NCBI GenBank assembly: GCA_035079385.1
Contig: JAVHKY010000054.1
Coordinates: 12,625,501-12,689,500 of the forward strand
Length of the DNA: 64,000 nt
From: Aspidiotus rigidus
Taxonomy: Eukaryota > Arthropoda > Insecta > Hemiptera > Diaspididae
Reading direction: 5' to 3'
The first letter of the stretch is position 1. The number at the start of each line of letters is the position of its first letter. A program made the position numbers and the translations under genes. Below, one piece after another: positions 44,764 to 55,205 of this stretch. The notes under the pieces are model-generated. The model ran no database searches, was not told the DNA's origin, and saw only the letters and a list, made by a program, of their open reading frames with translations.

Positions 44764-46020
44764 TAGTCCATGGGCCATAATAGAAAATGGTGGTTTTTGG
44801 TACCACGTGGGGGGACAAAGCGTCACTTTGGGATATGTTAGTAGGGGTGATACTTGACATAAAAAACGATGATAGACATCTGAGAAGAGCAGCTTTCCAA
44901 AATGGCGGACAATTTCAAAATGGCGGATCGGTCTTCTGGTAAGAGGCGAATAAGTCATATTGTGTGGGTCAAATTTTCTACTTTTCTTTTTTTTTAATAA
45001 AAGAAAATAAGGCCCCGAATAATACATCCAACTCTCAGCTCCCAAAAATCGATGTTTTGCAAATATCTTGAAAAATTGGGCATCAATCATGAAAAGTTAC
45101 AGATAAAAGATATTCCTCGTGAAATTTGTTATAAAAAATACCATACAAACTTTGACATGCGTCCAATTATCAGCTTAAAAACTTCGTCGAAAGTTGGGAA
45201 CTTTGAAAAAAAGTAAATTTTTCAGCTATAAATATCTAAAAAATCAAACACGAATGAAATAAAATTTCAAACAAAAACTATTATTGAAAAATTGTAACTG
45301 AAAAATAGATTGACTAAACTATCATCCAAACTTTGTCGAAAGTTCTGAGTTTTTGGAAAGGAAATCGATTATTCTAGGGTGTCCAGTTTGTCACTTTTGA
45401 GTGACTTAGTCACTTTTTTAGGCTTCAGTCATTTTTAGGCCCTTTTTAAAGAAAATAGTCACTTTTTCATCCATACTTGAAAATCACAAGTTTTTCCGGT
45501 GTTGACATCACTTGGTATGTGTTTGACCGCGGATCTTTCTTTCTTTCTTTTTTCTATCTGGTACCCTCGTATCTCGCTTCCCACACCACTTAGAGCCTTT
45601 TTTTTTTTTTTTTTTTTGATAATGCAGTTACTTTTTGGACCAATTGAGCGTTTCCTTCTTTTCATCATTCCAATTATTATAATTTATTAACAAAAAAATG
45701 TTTTGGGACACACCGTTTGCATCATACATATTTTTAACTAAAAATAATTCAAATTAAATATAAAAAAAAAAAAAAAAACACTGAGCTGTTGCTCATTAAG
45801 TTGATTGAATTGACTTTATTGTAAATGAACTAAAAAGAAAAAACAAGAGTTTGAATCAAAAAACTCTATAGTTACCAAACAAAATATTCAATCATTTTGT
45901 AATCAAACAGTCATATGTAAAATCTTACAGCAGCAATATAGTATTCACTTATATAGAAGGCAATGTTTGTTCCTAATATAATGGAAAACTGAATAACGAA
46001 GTGATTGTATCACTCATGAG

Positions 46021-46539
46021 TAGGGCAAGTAAAAATATTTTTTTATCCGTCTGAAATATTTTTTTTTTAATCCTAAAATATGTGGAAATATGTGCTAATA
46101 CATTTTTTAAAAGAAAACGTCAATTTGAGTACAAAAAATTCTAAAAATCAATTAAATAAATGAAATATTAAAAAAGTACGTCATTTTGAGTACAAAAAAT
46201 TCTAAAAATCAATTTAATAAAAGAAATATTAAAAAAGACTTTGATTGCAATTGATGAACATGCATGTGCAGGTTTTTGAACAAAAAACTTTCTTTGCTTA
46301 TTACCTCTAAAAATGTCCAAAATTTCACAATAAGTTGCGAGAAATCGAGTTAAAATTAGCTTTTAGGGAAAACATGGAAAATATGTGAAAATATTTTTTT
46401 TTTTCACAAAATATGTAAAAATATGTGCCATCAAATTTCAATGTGGTACCCAAGGTATGCTGAAACGGATGATTTTCGAACTATTTACGTCATAACTAGT
46501 AGCGAAAAAAATATGTGAAAAATATTTTTACTTGCCCTA
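46021..46539. mobile_element. hAT-type MITE with perfect 8-bp duplication
   Basis: The ends TAGGGCAAGTAAAAATATTT and their inverse are flanked by CTCATGAG at 46013-46020 and 46540-46547. Copy 1 of the host foldback (about 33745-33755) has a single CTCATGAG and no insert. The interior is AT-rich with internal direct repeats (46100-46230) and no ORF of note. Confidence 0.93.
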
Positions 46540-46617
46540 CTCATGAGGAAGCGTAAGGTTATAAGAGTTTGTAAGATACGGGGATGTTGCTGTAAGATTT
46601 CACATATGAATGTTTAA

Positions 46618-47059
46618 GGGTATGCTCTATCTAGTCACTCACACGTAGACACACACAAAATATGTATCACATGTTGCGATTTTTGCCCCGAGATAACTGA
46701 TTAAATAAAGCATGAAATATCTTGAAACTTTGTATTTACGTAGACAAAACTTAGGAAAATACGGCTAATTGGTTCATACAAACTAATTTTGTTCATTAAT
46801 TGAAATTCAACGACTCAAAGATGGCCCCTTCAGACTAAGTTTAAACGTTTCTTGGAGATCATTCAGAATATTTCGCGATCTGTCAACTAATTAGCCGTAT
46901 CTTCCTCAACTTCAAGAATAAATTACATCAAGTTCCGAATCATTTTGTACATTACCTATTCGATATGGTATATGTGGGCAAAAATCACTACCCGCAAGAC
47001 ACCATTTTGTGTAATACACGTGTATTTTCTGTGTGTGAGTGACTAGGTAGAGCATACCC
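46618..47059. mobile_element. piggyBac-type MITE at TTAA
   Basis: The ends GGGTATGCTCTATCTAGTCA and (inverted) GGGTATGCTCTACCTAGTCA are flanked by TTAA at 46614-46617 and 47060-47063. The corresponding site in foldback copy 1 (about 33677) has one TTAA-like junction and no insert. The TTAA duplication points to piggyBac mobilisation; there is no transposase. Confidence 0.88.
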
Positions 47060-47718
47060 TTAATTATAAAATTATTTAATATTTTATTTAGCAAACAGAG
47101 TTTTTCAACTCAAACTCTTGTGTTTTTCTTTTTAGTTCAGCTATTATAAACTCAATTCAATCAACTTCATGAGCTACACCGGATTCTTTTTTTAAATATT
47201 TTATATTTTACATTGTGTTCTAGAATAAATAATTCAAAATAATTAGCAGATATTCAAAAATCTATTTTGTGTGGTCTTTAGAGATTGCAGCGCCATGTGC
47301 AAATGAACCGCTTGAATATTATTTTAGTTTTGTTCAAAGTACAGCAACATCAACGCGCATGTCGGCAAACGGCAAATTAGGTACAATTCCTCATCAACAT
47401 TTTATTCCTCTGACTGCAACTAGGCCACTGAACTTATCGGCATCACTTACCAATAAGAATACTTTAATAATAAATAAATAGAAGTATTCAATGTGATTCC
47501 TACAAATTTTTTTTCACTGTTGAAGCTCACAATAGACTTTTTATGATGACCATTAGCTTTACAATAAAGATATAGGTAGTGAATTTTGTGAGTATTAATT
47601 TTTTTGTTAAAACTTTTCCTCATTAAAGCTCTAGTTTGGAGGGTATTTGGAAACAATCACTTTCCTTCCAAACGCTCAGAATTTCCGACAATTTTTAAAA
47701 GGAAGTTTTTATAATACA

Positions 47719-48667
47719 CTAGCGGTTGGCGTCGCGCCTCCGGCGCGCCTGATCGCTAGCTGTGTGTTGAGTAGATATCTGTGTTTTATAGGTATCTGTA
47801 TCTTGTAGGTATGTGTGTTTTGTAGGTATCTTGGAATTCAGATGAATTTTTAAAAAAGAAACAGTGGAAAGAGTTTTGCAAAATTTACAACTATTCAGGT
47901 CAAAAATAAGAAAATAGACACCAAAAACTGCGACTGTACTTATTAAAATATATCAAAGTTCCGAGTCGCACAAAAATAAAATCACCAAATTAAATTTTTT
48001 ACACACTAATTCACTTGAGAGCTGACTTAACGCGTGAAGCCTGTATTCATCGCAGCAGAATACAGACAAATCCATTGACATTTTGCCAGTCCCTAAGAAA
48101 ACACACGGACAACAGGTAAAAAAAAGGGTAATTTCCGCTAGCCCATAGCAGTGCGCACCGTGTCTAGACATTGGTTCTTGTATGAGATACCGGATGTAAA
48201 ATCCTTTATGTAGATGTTTTTAAAACTGTGAATAAAATAACTTGCTTAGTATGGAAGTACAGCGAATACTGTAGTCACAAAATTTCCTCCTAAAAATCTG
48301 GAACCGGGCTCATTCGAAAGGAAATTACAGGGGCTACAATTTTTGTTCTCTTCAATTTTTCATAAAAATGAGTTATACTCGAGTTATCACAATAATTCAA
48401 TTCTCGAAACTGCGCCACTCAACGCGCGTAGGTCGTACATGGCAAGCTACACCACCACGTTTTTTTATATTGAAAAAAGTCATTGTTTTCGCCCTTTTTT
48501 GAAATTACTCAGCACCTCCCCGTCAAATTTTTATTTTTATGAGTCTATGTGCTGCTCTGGGATGAGGACAATATATCCTGAAAGTTTGAAAGCGATCGGC
48601 CCAGTAGTTCTCGAGTTATAAACGGACAGGACGACAGACGGACAAACTTTCTGCTTTATATATTAGA
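47719..48667 (-). mobile_element. Non-autonomous Helitron, copy 2
   Basis: On the minus strand it starts TCTAATATATAAAG (48667) and ends CTAG (47719), with the hairpin CGCGCCGGAGGCGCG at 47733-47747. It is inserted between A and T of the left TIR of the Crypton-like element. It is the same family as 33885-35045 and lacks the 221-base insert found there. Confidence 0.93.
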
Positions 48668-49362
48668 TGATGCGAAAGTGCTGCTATCGTGTTTGTTTTT
48701 TGTAGCGAAACATACCGTTATCAGAACCGTGGCGAAAATGTTTTACCTATAGTTTTACCAGTGGCGAAAATCAAGTCAGTGGTGCCATTAGAACAATTTG
48801 TAATCATTCTTTAAAAAATCGAGTTCAGTTTATTCTGTTATTGTTTCTTGATCGTTTTTTCAATACTATTCATTCACCTCGTGCTCATTTCCAGCGATAA
48901 ATTGTGTATGAAGCATAATTATTATGTTTGAAATTGGAAAACGTGAAATTTTCATCGAAACAAGGTGTTGTTCCTCAGCTAGAATTGTTTTCGAAGAATC
49001 AAATTATCAAAGAGAGACTTGGAAATGATAAATTCAAACAATTGTTTGATATGCTCGTCCAGTAAGTGCAAGTTATGAAATAAAATGAACACATGTCGAA
49101 TGCAAGGTAACTAAAGAATCCTTCTTCTTAATAAAAACTACGTGAAACCTAAAAAAAGAAAACAAAAGAAATCTTCTACAGGCTTATAACTTATTATCGG
49201 AAATAATTATTTACGGTTATGCTACCGCAATTATTGAAAATCAAATTCGGCATCATGTTTGATGTATTATGGGAATTCGATCCCATCAACAACGTTTGCT
49301 GTGAGGTCTGTGTTGGGATAGTCGACGTACATGACGACAAATTGTTTTTCGATAATGTTGAA

Positions 49363-50130
49363 TTATTCGTAAGCCAAACTATTATCATGTGTATTTGCTA
49401 CTACAACTGAAGATGAACCTACAGAGAAATGTGATGTTTCAGGAAGTGGTTGTTCATTTGGCAGACGGATATTCGACATTACTTTCTTAGCAGTGTTCAG
49501 CTTATTTGAATCGTTATCTTGGATGTAGCTTTCAGCAACTGCATCCGAAGTCCATCCTCCGAGATGCTCTAATTGCAACCGTGTTGCTCCGGCATGAACA
49601 ATGAAGCTAGCAGATGTTGTTCGAAAACTGTGACCTGTATAATCTTTGGCGTTCGGTAAGTTTAAATAGTTCGCGATTGTCCTTGGAATGTTACCAATTT
49701 TATTTATCCCGATAGCTTGCGTTGATTGACCCGAGTGTATTAGGTGCTAAACGATCTGAAAGTTCGTAAAGATATGACAATACAACTCCCTCTGAGAATG
49801 AAGTTGTACCATGTTCTAATTGCCATGATTGAAACCGTTCATAAACTTGTAAGTATCGCAATTTCGATTTTGGCGGTACGAGTTTTCCACGAGCCTTACT
49901 ATAGATAAATGGAACAATTGTGGATTAAATCATTATTGAATTTGAACATAAGTAAAAATACGTGAAAAAGGAAGAACTAACATTGCCGATTCCATCAGTT
50001 GTGGTGGAGTTTTCATCTTTTTCACTCCGCTATAATGCCCTTTTGAGGGTGTACATATTTCGCTAAATAACTCATCGTTATCCGAAAAATGTGGCTCATT
50101 AGTATCCATAACTGGCTTTATTAATTTCAA
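49363..50130 (-). pseudogene. Tyrosine recombinase (Crypton-like), internally deleted
   Basis: Exon 1 (50130 down to 49982) begins near MDTNEPHFSDNDELFSE and is joined across an 83-base intron (49899-49981, GT...AG) to KARGKLVPPKSKLRYLQVYE and SEGVVLSYLYELSDRLAPNT, an N-terminal SAM-like DNA-binding domain. The catalytic half resumes in another frame with INKIGNIPRTIANYLNLPN, GHSFRTTSASFIVHAGATRL, EHLGGW and the tyrosine in AESYIQDN. The HxxR, H/W and Y boxes are visible. The first catalytic Arg and about 150 residues between the two halves are missing, so the enzyme is dead. The family acts as a DNA strand-exchange recombinase. Confidence 0.85.
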
Positions 50131-50394
50131 TACTATTTATTTTCTTCTCAAAATTATTCAAATTGAATTGAGTTCGAAGTTCATTGAACGTGTATTATAC
50201 ACTTTCATTCGATAGGATAAGCAGTGATGCAGAAGTCAAGTTTGATAAAACCAATGGCAAACTACTATGTTATTGGTGGTAAGGGAACACCTTTGTAGAT
50301 GTGATCATTTATATTTTTTGAACGATAACCAATTTAAATTATAGGTCTAAGTGTTCCTTTCGCATCATGTATTATAAAAAGTACTGTTTGTGAT

Positions 50395-50490
50395 TCGTAT
50401 CGAAAACGATATTGGAACTCGCTAATCCACACTCGCTTCGCTCGTGTGGCTACACTGCGCTCGTTCCAATATCATTCGTTTTCGCCACTC
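50395..50490. repeat. Small perfect-stem hairpin
   Basis: GAAAACGATATTGGAAC on the left pairs with GTTCCAATATCATTCGTTTTC on the right, enclosing a second stem around 'ccacactcgcttcgctcgtgtgg'. It lies between the Crypton-like element and the resumed foldback sequence. It may be a tiny MITE. Confidence 0.6.
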
Positions 50491-51382
50491 ATTAGGAAAT
50501 ATACTATCAAGTAGTCTATTTTACAGACAATTGCAAAAGGAACATTTTTTGTTTGAAAGTTTTTCTTATTGAATCTCAGTTCTCCAAAATATTTACTATG
50601 AATCGATTTTTTCGGATGCTCACAACATTTATAGAACCTTTTCAAGATTATAACTAGACTGACAATGAAGTTCAGATGGTCCGTGAAGAAGTAAAATTCA
50701 TGAAAAATATTTTTTGTTTGGAACTCCTTATTAGAATAGGCCTAGCTTATTTTTTTGTATTGACAACAATCAATTTCCTTCCAAAAGTTCAGAACTTTCG
50801 ACAAACTTCGGAAGAAAGTTTAGGCAATCTATTTTGCAGTTAGAATTTTTCAATAAAAAGTTTTTGTTTGAAATTTTGTTTCATTTGTATCTGATTTTCT
50901 AGATATTTATTGCTGAAAAATTGACTTTTTCCCAAAATTCTCAACTTTTAACGAACTTTTCAAGCTGATAATTGGACGCATAGCGAAGTTTGAATGGTAT
51001 TTTCTATAACAAATTTCTCGAGGAACATGTTTTATCTGAAACTTTTCATGGTTGATGCCTAATTTTTCAAGATATTTGCGAAACATAGATTTTAGGGAGC
51101 TAGAATGTACCACAGAAAATTTATTAGGATGTGAGACGCGGGAAGTTGGATATGTTATTCGGGGCCTCATTTTCTTTTATTGAAAAAGAAAAGTAAAAAA
51201 TTTGACCCACACAATATGAGTTATTCGCCTTTTACCAGAAGACCGATTCGCCATTTTAGAAAGCTGCTCTTCTCAGATGTCTATCATCGTTTTTTATGTC
51301 AAGTATCACCCCTACTAACATATCTCAAAGTATCGCTTTGTCCCCCCGAATGGTACCGCATTTTTTTATGGCCCATGGACTA

Positions 51383-52349
51383 ATACTTCATCTGCAGTTT
51401 TATCTTGGCGACTACTTATCTAATCGCGCGCCGCCAACTCGAGCGGGATCGGGATAAGGAATTTTGAAGTCGCCAGCGGTTCTCTCACGAATCTCTCGCG
51501 CAATGAATTCTACCGTGGAAAAAGTTCAATATTCTCCTCCTGGAGTGTGAATGATGAGATAATAATGCACTGTTTGCTATAAAGCGTGTGCATGCGAGAC
51601 CTACCCGGTTAGGCTTCCAAAATTGGTGGTTGTGGTGTGCTCTTATAGGATCATTTTGATTTATGTGAACGCGTCCTACTTGATCTTTCCTCTGATAATG
51701 AGAACGTCTGGTGTGGATGATTTTAGCAGACTTTTTATAAATAATACTGTATATAGCCTAGATTTTATTATATAATGATACAAAATCTTCTAAAGCTTTC
51801 CCTGACCCTAATATATCATCCGTAAAGGTCCTACTTATGTAAGGATTCCAAGTGCAGCTTCAAAAGAAACATTCCAGTCTTCACTTCAATTACTTTCTAG
51901 CTTGCGATGAACAGTTGTTTGCGGTTGGTGGCCATTTCCATCATAAAGGCATAGACCGAGCCGATAGCAGGACGGGTGGTATTGAGAGCAGCCGGGGCAG
52001 CTGCGCGAGTGATCTAGATGAGGACAACGTGAAACGCGGGTCAATCAACAGTTTGGTAAGGAAATTGATTGTTTCCTGAATTGTAAGCTAATAGACTAGC
52101 GCTGTTTGCCAGAAGATATAAGATCAGGAGCAGGTCAATGGTGATCCACAAAGCATAAATACCCGGCGCTGACACATGTTTTGAGTTGCTTTATTTGAGC
52201 TATGGCAGGGTTTACGCTCGTGAGCACATTGTGGATGTTGGCATTTCAACCTGGAAACGGACTTATGCTGTGCCTGTCTCGTTCGCTAGTTGGTTTCCAT
52301 GGATGTAATACCAGAACTTGGCGTACCATGCGTAGTTGGCATATCGTGT
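51383..52349. other. Stretch with one candidate host exon
   Basis: Apart from the candidate exon at 51901-52055 nothing is recognised. Composition is less AT-rich than the transposons on either side. Confidence 0.4.
51901..52055 (+). other. Candidate internal exon of an unknown host gene
   Basis: A pyrimidine-rich tract ending TTACTTTCTAG precedes the segment and TTTG/GTAAGG follows it, both good splice signals. The 155 bases are open in the frame that reads CDEQLFAVGGHFHHKGIDRA, then ESSRGSCASDLDEDNVKRGS. The composition (GC-rich; Ser, Asp, Arg, Gly) is coding-like. I do not recognise the protein. The frame also stays open a little on both sides, so chance is possible. Confidence 0.3.
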
Positions 52350-52732
52350 CATTGCCCCCCACCTCTTCAGGGAACTCTTTAGAATTTACCATCAAATTTA
52401 CAAAAGTTCGGGAACCAACAGACCCTCAATAGGTCAAAGAATTTACCCATTTCCTCATATTTTAAAAGTAACTCGCCCATCCGCTGCATAGTAACAGCCT
52501 TTGGGATGTTGGGAAATAACCCAACACATCGAAGGAACATAAGGTTGAACCCAGAGGGAGGGAAACATCCTTCAGATTGTTGGCGAGGGTACACGAATTC
52601 AATCCAGAATGGAGAGACTCGAACTTCACTCTAGATTTAAACCAGCGAGGGAATAGGTCGGGGAGGCGACGAATGAGGCTACGGCCACATAGGTACTCCT
52701 TCCTTATGAATTTTAGGTAGCCCGTAAAGGAG
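52350..52732 (-). pseudogene. PLE-D RT central region
   Basis: After the hairpin the reading resumes with LLYGLPKIHKEGVPM, then in shifted frames LFPRWFKSRVKFESLHSG, motif A CSFDVLGYFP, and FDLLRVCWFPNFCKFDGKF. It stops within FEFPEEVG just upstream of motif B. The catalytic YVDD and the endonuclease are absent. Confidence 0.82.
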
Positions 52733-52744
52733 GGGAGGAACACT

Positions 52745-53032
52745 TACACGAATCCGTTCCTTTAAGTTACGGCTATCCATACTAAACAAAAAAGAAAAAA
52801 GAGGAATACTCCGACGTGGAGTAAAAAAATGCAAACCGCAGAAAAAATGAAAATACGACGAGCGCTTTCGGTTAAACAACCATCTTCGAGCCTGAAATGA
52901 AAGCAGAGTTGCTTTCATTTCAGGCTCGAAGATGGTTGTTTAACCGAAAGCGCTCGTCGTATTTTCATTTTTTCTGCGGTTTGCATTTTTTTACTCCACG
53001 TCGGAGTATTCCTCTTTTTTCTTTTTTGTTTA
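52745..53032. mobile_element. PLE terminal hairpin inserted in PLE-D, 12-bp duplication
   Basis: The 288-base insert is a near-perfect inverted dimer of the PLE 3' block, with its centre near 52909. One side continues into the codons MDSRNLKERIR (minus strand). It is flanked by GGGAGGAACACT at 52733-52744 and 53033-53044. It is therefore a very short, reverse-transcription-truncated PLE insertion retaining inverted ends. Confidence 0.92.
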
Positions 53033-53044
53033 GGGAGGAACACT

Positions 53045-53710
53045 GTTAGGTTCCAAAATGGCTTTTTTGGTAAGAGGTTTTTTAATGATGAATTTACTAT
53101 TCTTAACGAGAAACCTGACCTCTTTTACAAAATTAGGAAAGTTGAACTGGGCATTCTCCTGAGCTCCGCATTGGTTGAGCACATCGTGGAATTTGGAAGT
53201 GTAGGAAGACTTCTCCATGACCACCACGGCATTTCCTTTGTCAGATTTCGTGACAATTAACCCAGCCTCCCTAATCTTCCTCTTCAGGTCTTTAATCAAT
53301 TCACTCCCAGCATTATTTACACTGAGGAGGGGAGTGTTACGGACCATTTCGGCGCATGGTTCCTGGATAATAACGCCAGGGTCGATTTTTACTGTGAGGT
53401 CAGCCGCAACATTGGTCAAAGTCTCCTGATTTTTAAGAGGGGGTAACCCAAACTTCAGACCCTTCTCCAGGAAGGACAATTCGTCACCATTGAATTCGGT
53501 TTCACTATCATTTATGATACGTCGCTGAAATTGCTGAATGGTACCATCACCAATACGATATTTTTCCATAGCCAAAGCTTTAGAATTGTGGAGGGAGGCA
53601 AGTTTACGTTTCTTCCTATTCCTCAACTTACGCTCAAAAGTGCGTCTAACCATAAAATTGAGGAACATGTTAACTCTATATCGTACCACTTTCCCATGTC
53701 ACACACATCC
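53045..53710 (-). pseudogene. PLE-D RT N-terminal region
   Basis: A 219-codon open frame with a basic N-terminal segment (ERKLRNRKKRKLASL), LEKGLKFGLPPLKNQETLTN and the pre-palm motif VTKSDKGNAVVVMEKSSYTS. It ends at the hairpin insertion after ILEPNSVPP. It corresponds to the N-terminal domain that precedes the YGLPKIHK motif in Penelope RTs. Confidence 0.87.
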
Positions 53711-54410
53711 CTGTCTAAGTTATAATCGTATCGTCGGTCAAACTTGCATCACCAAGGCGGGATATTCCCATAGTAGATATCTGTTCATTTTTCAGATCCA
53801 AATTAGTCATAATCTAGACCATCTGAAATTCTGAAAAGTAACTAAACATCTAAATATTTGACGACATTGTACAAATTGTAAAACATTTTATTTCCTAGAG
53901 TTCTATTTTTTGTATATTCTCTCAGATGCGGTGACAATGAAGGCGATAAAACGAACGAAATTAACCTAGTCTCCGTATTACCACAAGAAATCTTAACGGC
54001 GTACAACGTCGTTATAGATTGTAAATCACGCGTTTTCACAAGAAAGGCAGCGCGAGTACGCCGTCACAATTATTTGTCGACGTTCAACCTAAAAATAAAA
54101 ATCGTAAAAGCGTAGATACGAGTAGTTGGCAGGAAAAAATTTTTGGAAATCGTAAAACCAAACTTAATTCGATTTCAAATGCTAAAATAACTTGTTCGAG
54201 AAGATGTAATGCTTATAAATACGAGTTTATAAGCCATAATTCAAGGAGTCACGGATCAGTAATGAGGGAAAAAAAAAGATTGAGATTTTGAATTATTGCA
54301 AATGTCAACTTTTTTTATACGATACCCACTCTGAAAGCAGAAATATTTTACGTGAAATTTCTGCATTTATGATTTCATTCCAAAGTAACCTAACTACAAC
54401 TTATTCTAAT
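53711..54410. other. Stretch without recognised genes
   Basis: No family, repeat or RNA gene was recognised between PLE-D and the MITE at 54411. Confidence 0.5.
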
Positions 54411-54618
54411 TGAGAGAAAACATTTTGTTTGTTGTTATTGATGTAATAGGACAAGCATTACTTTGTGGGACGCGTCGTCCGCGTCTTGGACGGATAGTGG
54501 CAGCACTTTCCAAAGTGGGAAAATTCTCAGAATTTAAAGGGGCTGGGTTGATGGGTGCAGAATGCGCCCAGTAATGCTCGTCCTCAACAAACAAAATATT
54601 TTCTCTCAATTAGAATAA
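54411..54618. mobile_element. Foldback MITE abutting the LTR
   Basis: TTATTCTAATTGAGAGAAAA on the left is mirrored by CTCTCAATTAGAATAA on the right. The inner arms 'ggacaagcattact' and 'agtaatgctcgtcc' also pair. The right end is directly next to the first base of the LTR at 54619. No duplication is visible. Confidence 0.75.
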
Positions 54619-55194
54619 TGTGACGTTCTACCAGTCACCAAATATCTCTTGACGCCAATAGGGCTTTTCCATGTCGGCGCATTGCATACATATTCTCCTA
54701 CGTGTTATCGAAATGGTAGTATTTCTAACATTGCTCTTATGGGTGTTGCTGGATTGCATACTCATTCTCCAGTTTGATAACACGTAGGAGAATACGTATG
54801 CAATGCGCCGACATGGAAAGCCCTATAATAAAGAACAATTACGAAAACCGAGCTTTATTACTGGTACCGCAAGTACAACACTTCTAAACACCGTTAAACT
54901 GTAACACGATCGCGTTAAAGAACGAGAACACGTTAACTATCGCTTTAAGATTACAACTGAATCGCTTTATCGGGTTGCTGCCGGCTATTTATAGTCTCAC
55001 CCTTAGATTTCTTCTAGAACGGCAAAGAGGTTATGCAAGAGTCCTTACAATCAATCAAGCATGTTCCAGGTTGTTCACGCGCATTCGGCGAACTAGTTAA
55101 GCAATAAGTGCGCTTCCTTGCGGCGTCTGCTATTATTAAAAGTTTAGCGGCATGTGCAAGCTTGGTGCTTGCGGCTTCATTGCAGAACGCCACA
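54619..55194 (-). repeat. 3' LTR of Ty3/gypsy copy 2 (with nested MITE)
   Basis: The minus strand runs TGTGGCG to CGTCACA. After removal of the 163-base MITE and a TA it aligns with the LTR at 21245-21669. A ~15-base deletion near 55008 relative to copy 1 removes 'attccggaattctcg'. TATA and AATAAA signals are conserved. Confidence 0.85.
54661..54823. mobile_element. MITE with ~48-base inverted ends and TA duplication
   Basis: The ends GGGCTTTTCCATGTCGGCGC and their inverse are flanked by TA (54659-54660, 54824-54825). The uninterrupted site is present in LTR copy 1 (about 21283). Long near-perfect arms and a 163-base size suit a TA-specific MITE. Confidence 0.9.
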
Positions 55195-55205
55195 TTTCTC
55201 CCTCC

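Larger units (their letters stand above)
47706..50391 (-). mobile_element. Crypton-like tyrosine-recombinase element with terminal inverted repeats
   Basis: A perfect 24-base inverted repeat beginning TTTTTATAATACATGATG stands at both ends: left split between 47706-47718 and 48668-48678 by a Helitron, right 50357-50380. Without the Helitron the element is ~1.74 kb. It encodes, on the minus strand, a two-exon tyrosine recombinase with an internal deletion. The 11 bases beyond the right TIR (gtactgtttgt) are shared with the short derivative at 34308, so the true end may lie slightly outside the TIR. The target duplication is unresolved. The YR group is inferred as Crypton because no RT is present. 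Confidence 0.75.
44766..51380 (-). mobile_element. Large foldback DNA element, copy 2 (inverted relative to copy 1)
   Basis: The left end AGTCCATGGGCCATAA matches the right end of copy 1, and the right end matches its left end, so the two copies point in opposite directions. TA lies on both sides (44764-44765, 51381-51382). It is 2.6 kb longer than copy 1 because of nested insertions: a hAT MITE, a piggyBac-type MITE, the Crypton-like element with its own Helitron, and a small hairpin. Comparison with copy 1 shows the empty site for each. Confidence 0.78.
52350..53710 (-). mobile_element. Penelope-like element D, truncated, with a PLE hairpin inserted
   Basis: The minus strand carries the RT N-terminal region (53700 to 53045) and, after a 288-base hairpin insertion, the central RT (52732 to 52350), where it is cut off just before motif B. 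It lacks the endonuclease and 3' end. Confidence 0.85.

Noticed and set aside
45361..45790. A further hAT insertion starting TAGGGTGTCCAG
   Set aside because: Present in both foldback copies, and no matching opposite end or 8-bp duplication was found, so it may be part of the foldback itself.
49363..50130. Classification of the tyrosine recombinase as DIRS or Ngaro
   Set aside because: No reverse transcriptase or RNase H sequence lies between the termini, so Crypton-like is the better label.
47706..50391. Phage or bacterial integrase contamination
   Set aside because: The gene has a spliceosomal intron, lies inside nested eukaryotic elements and has a non-coding derivative elsewhere in the window.
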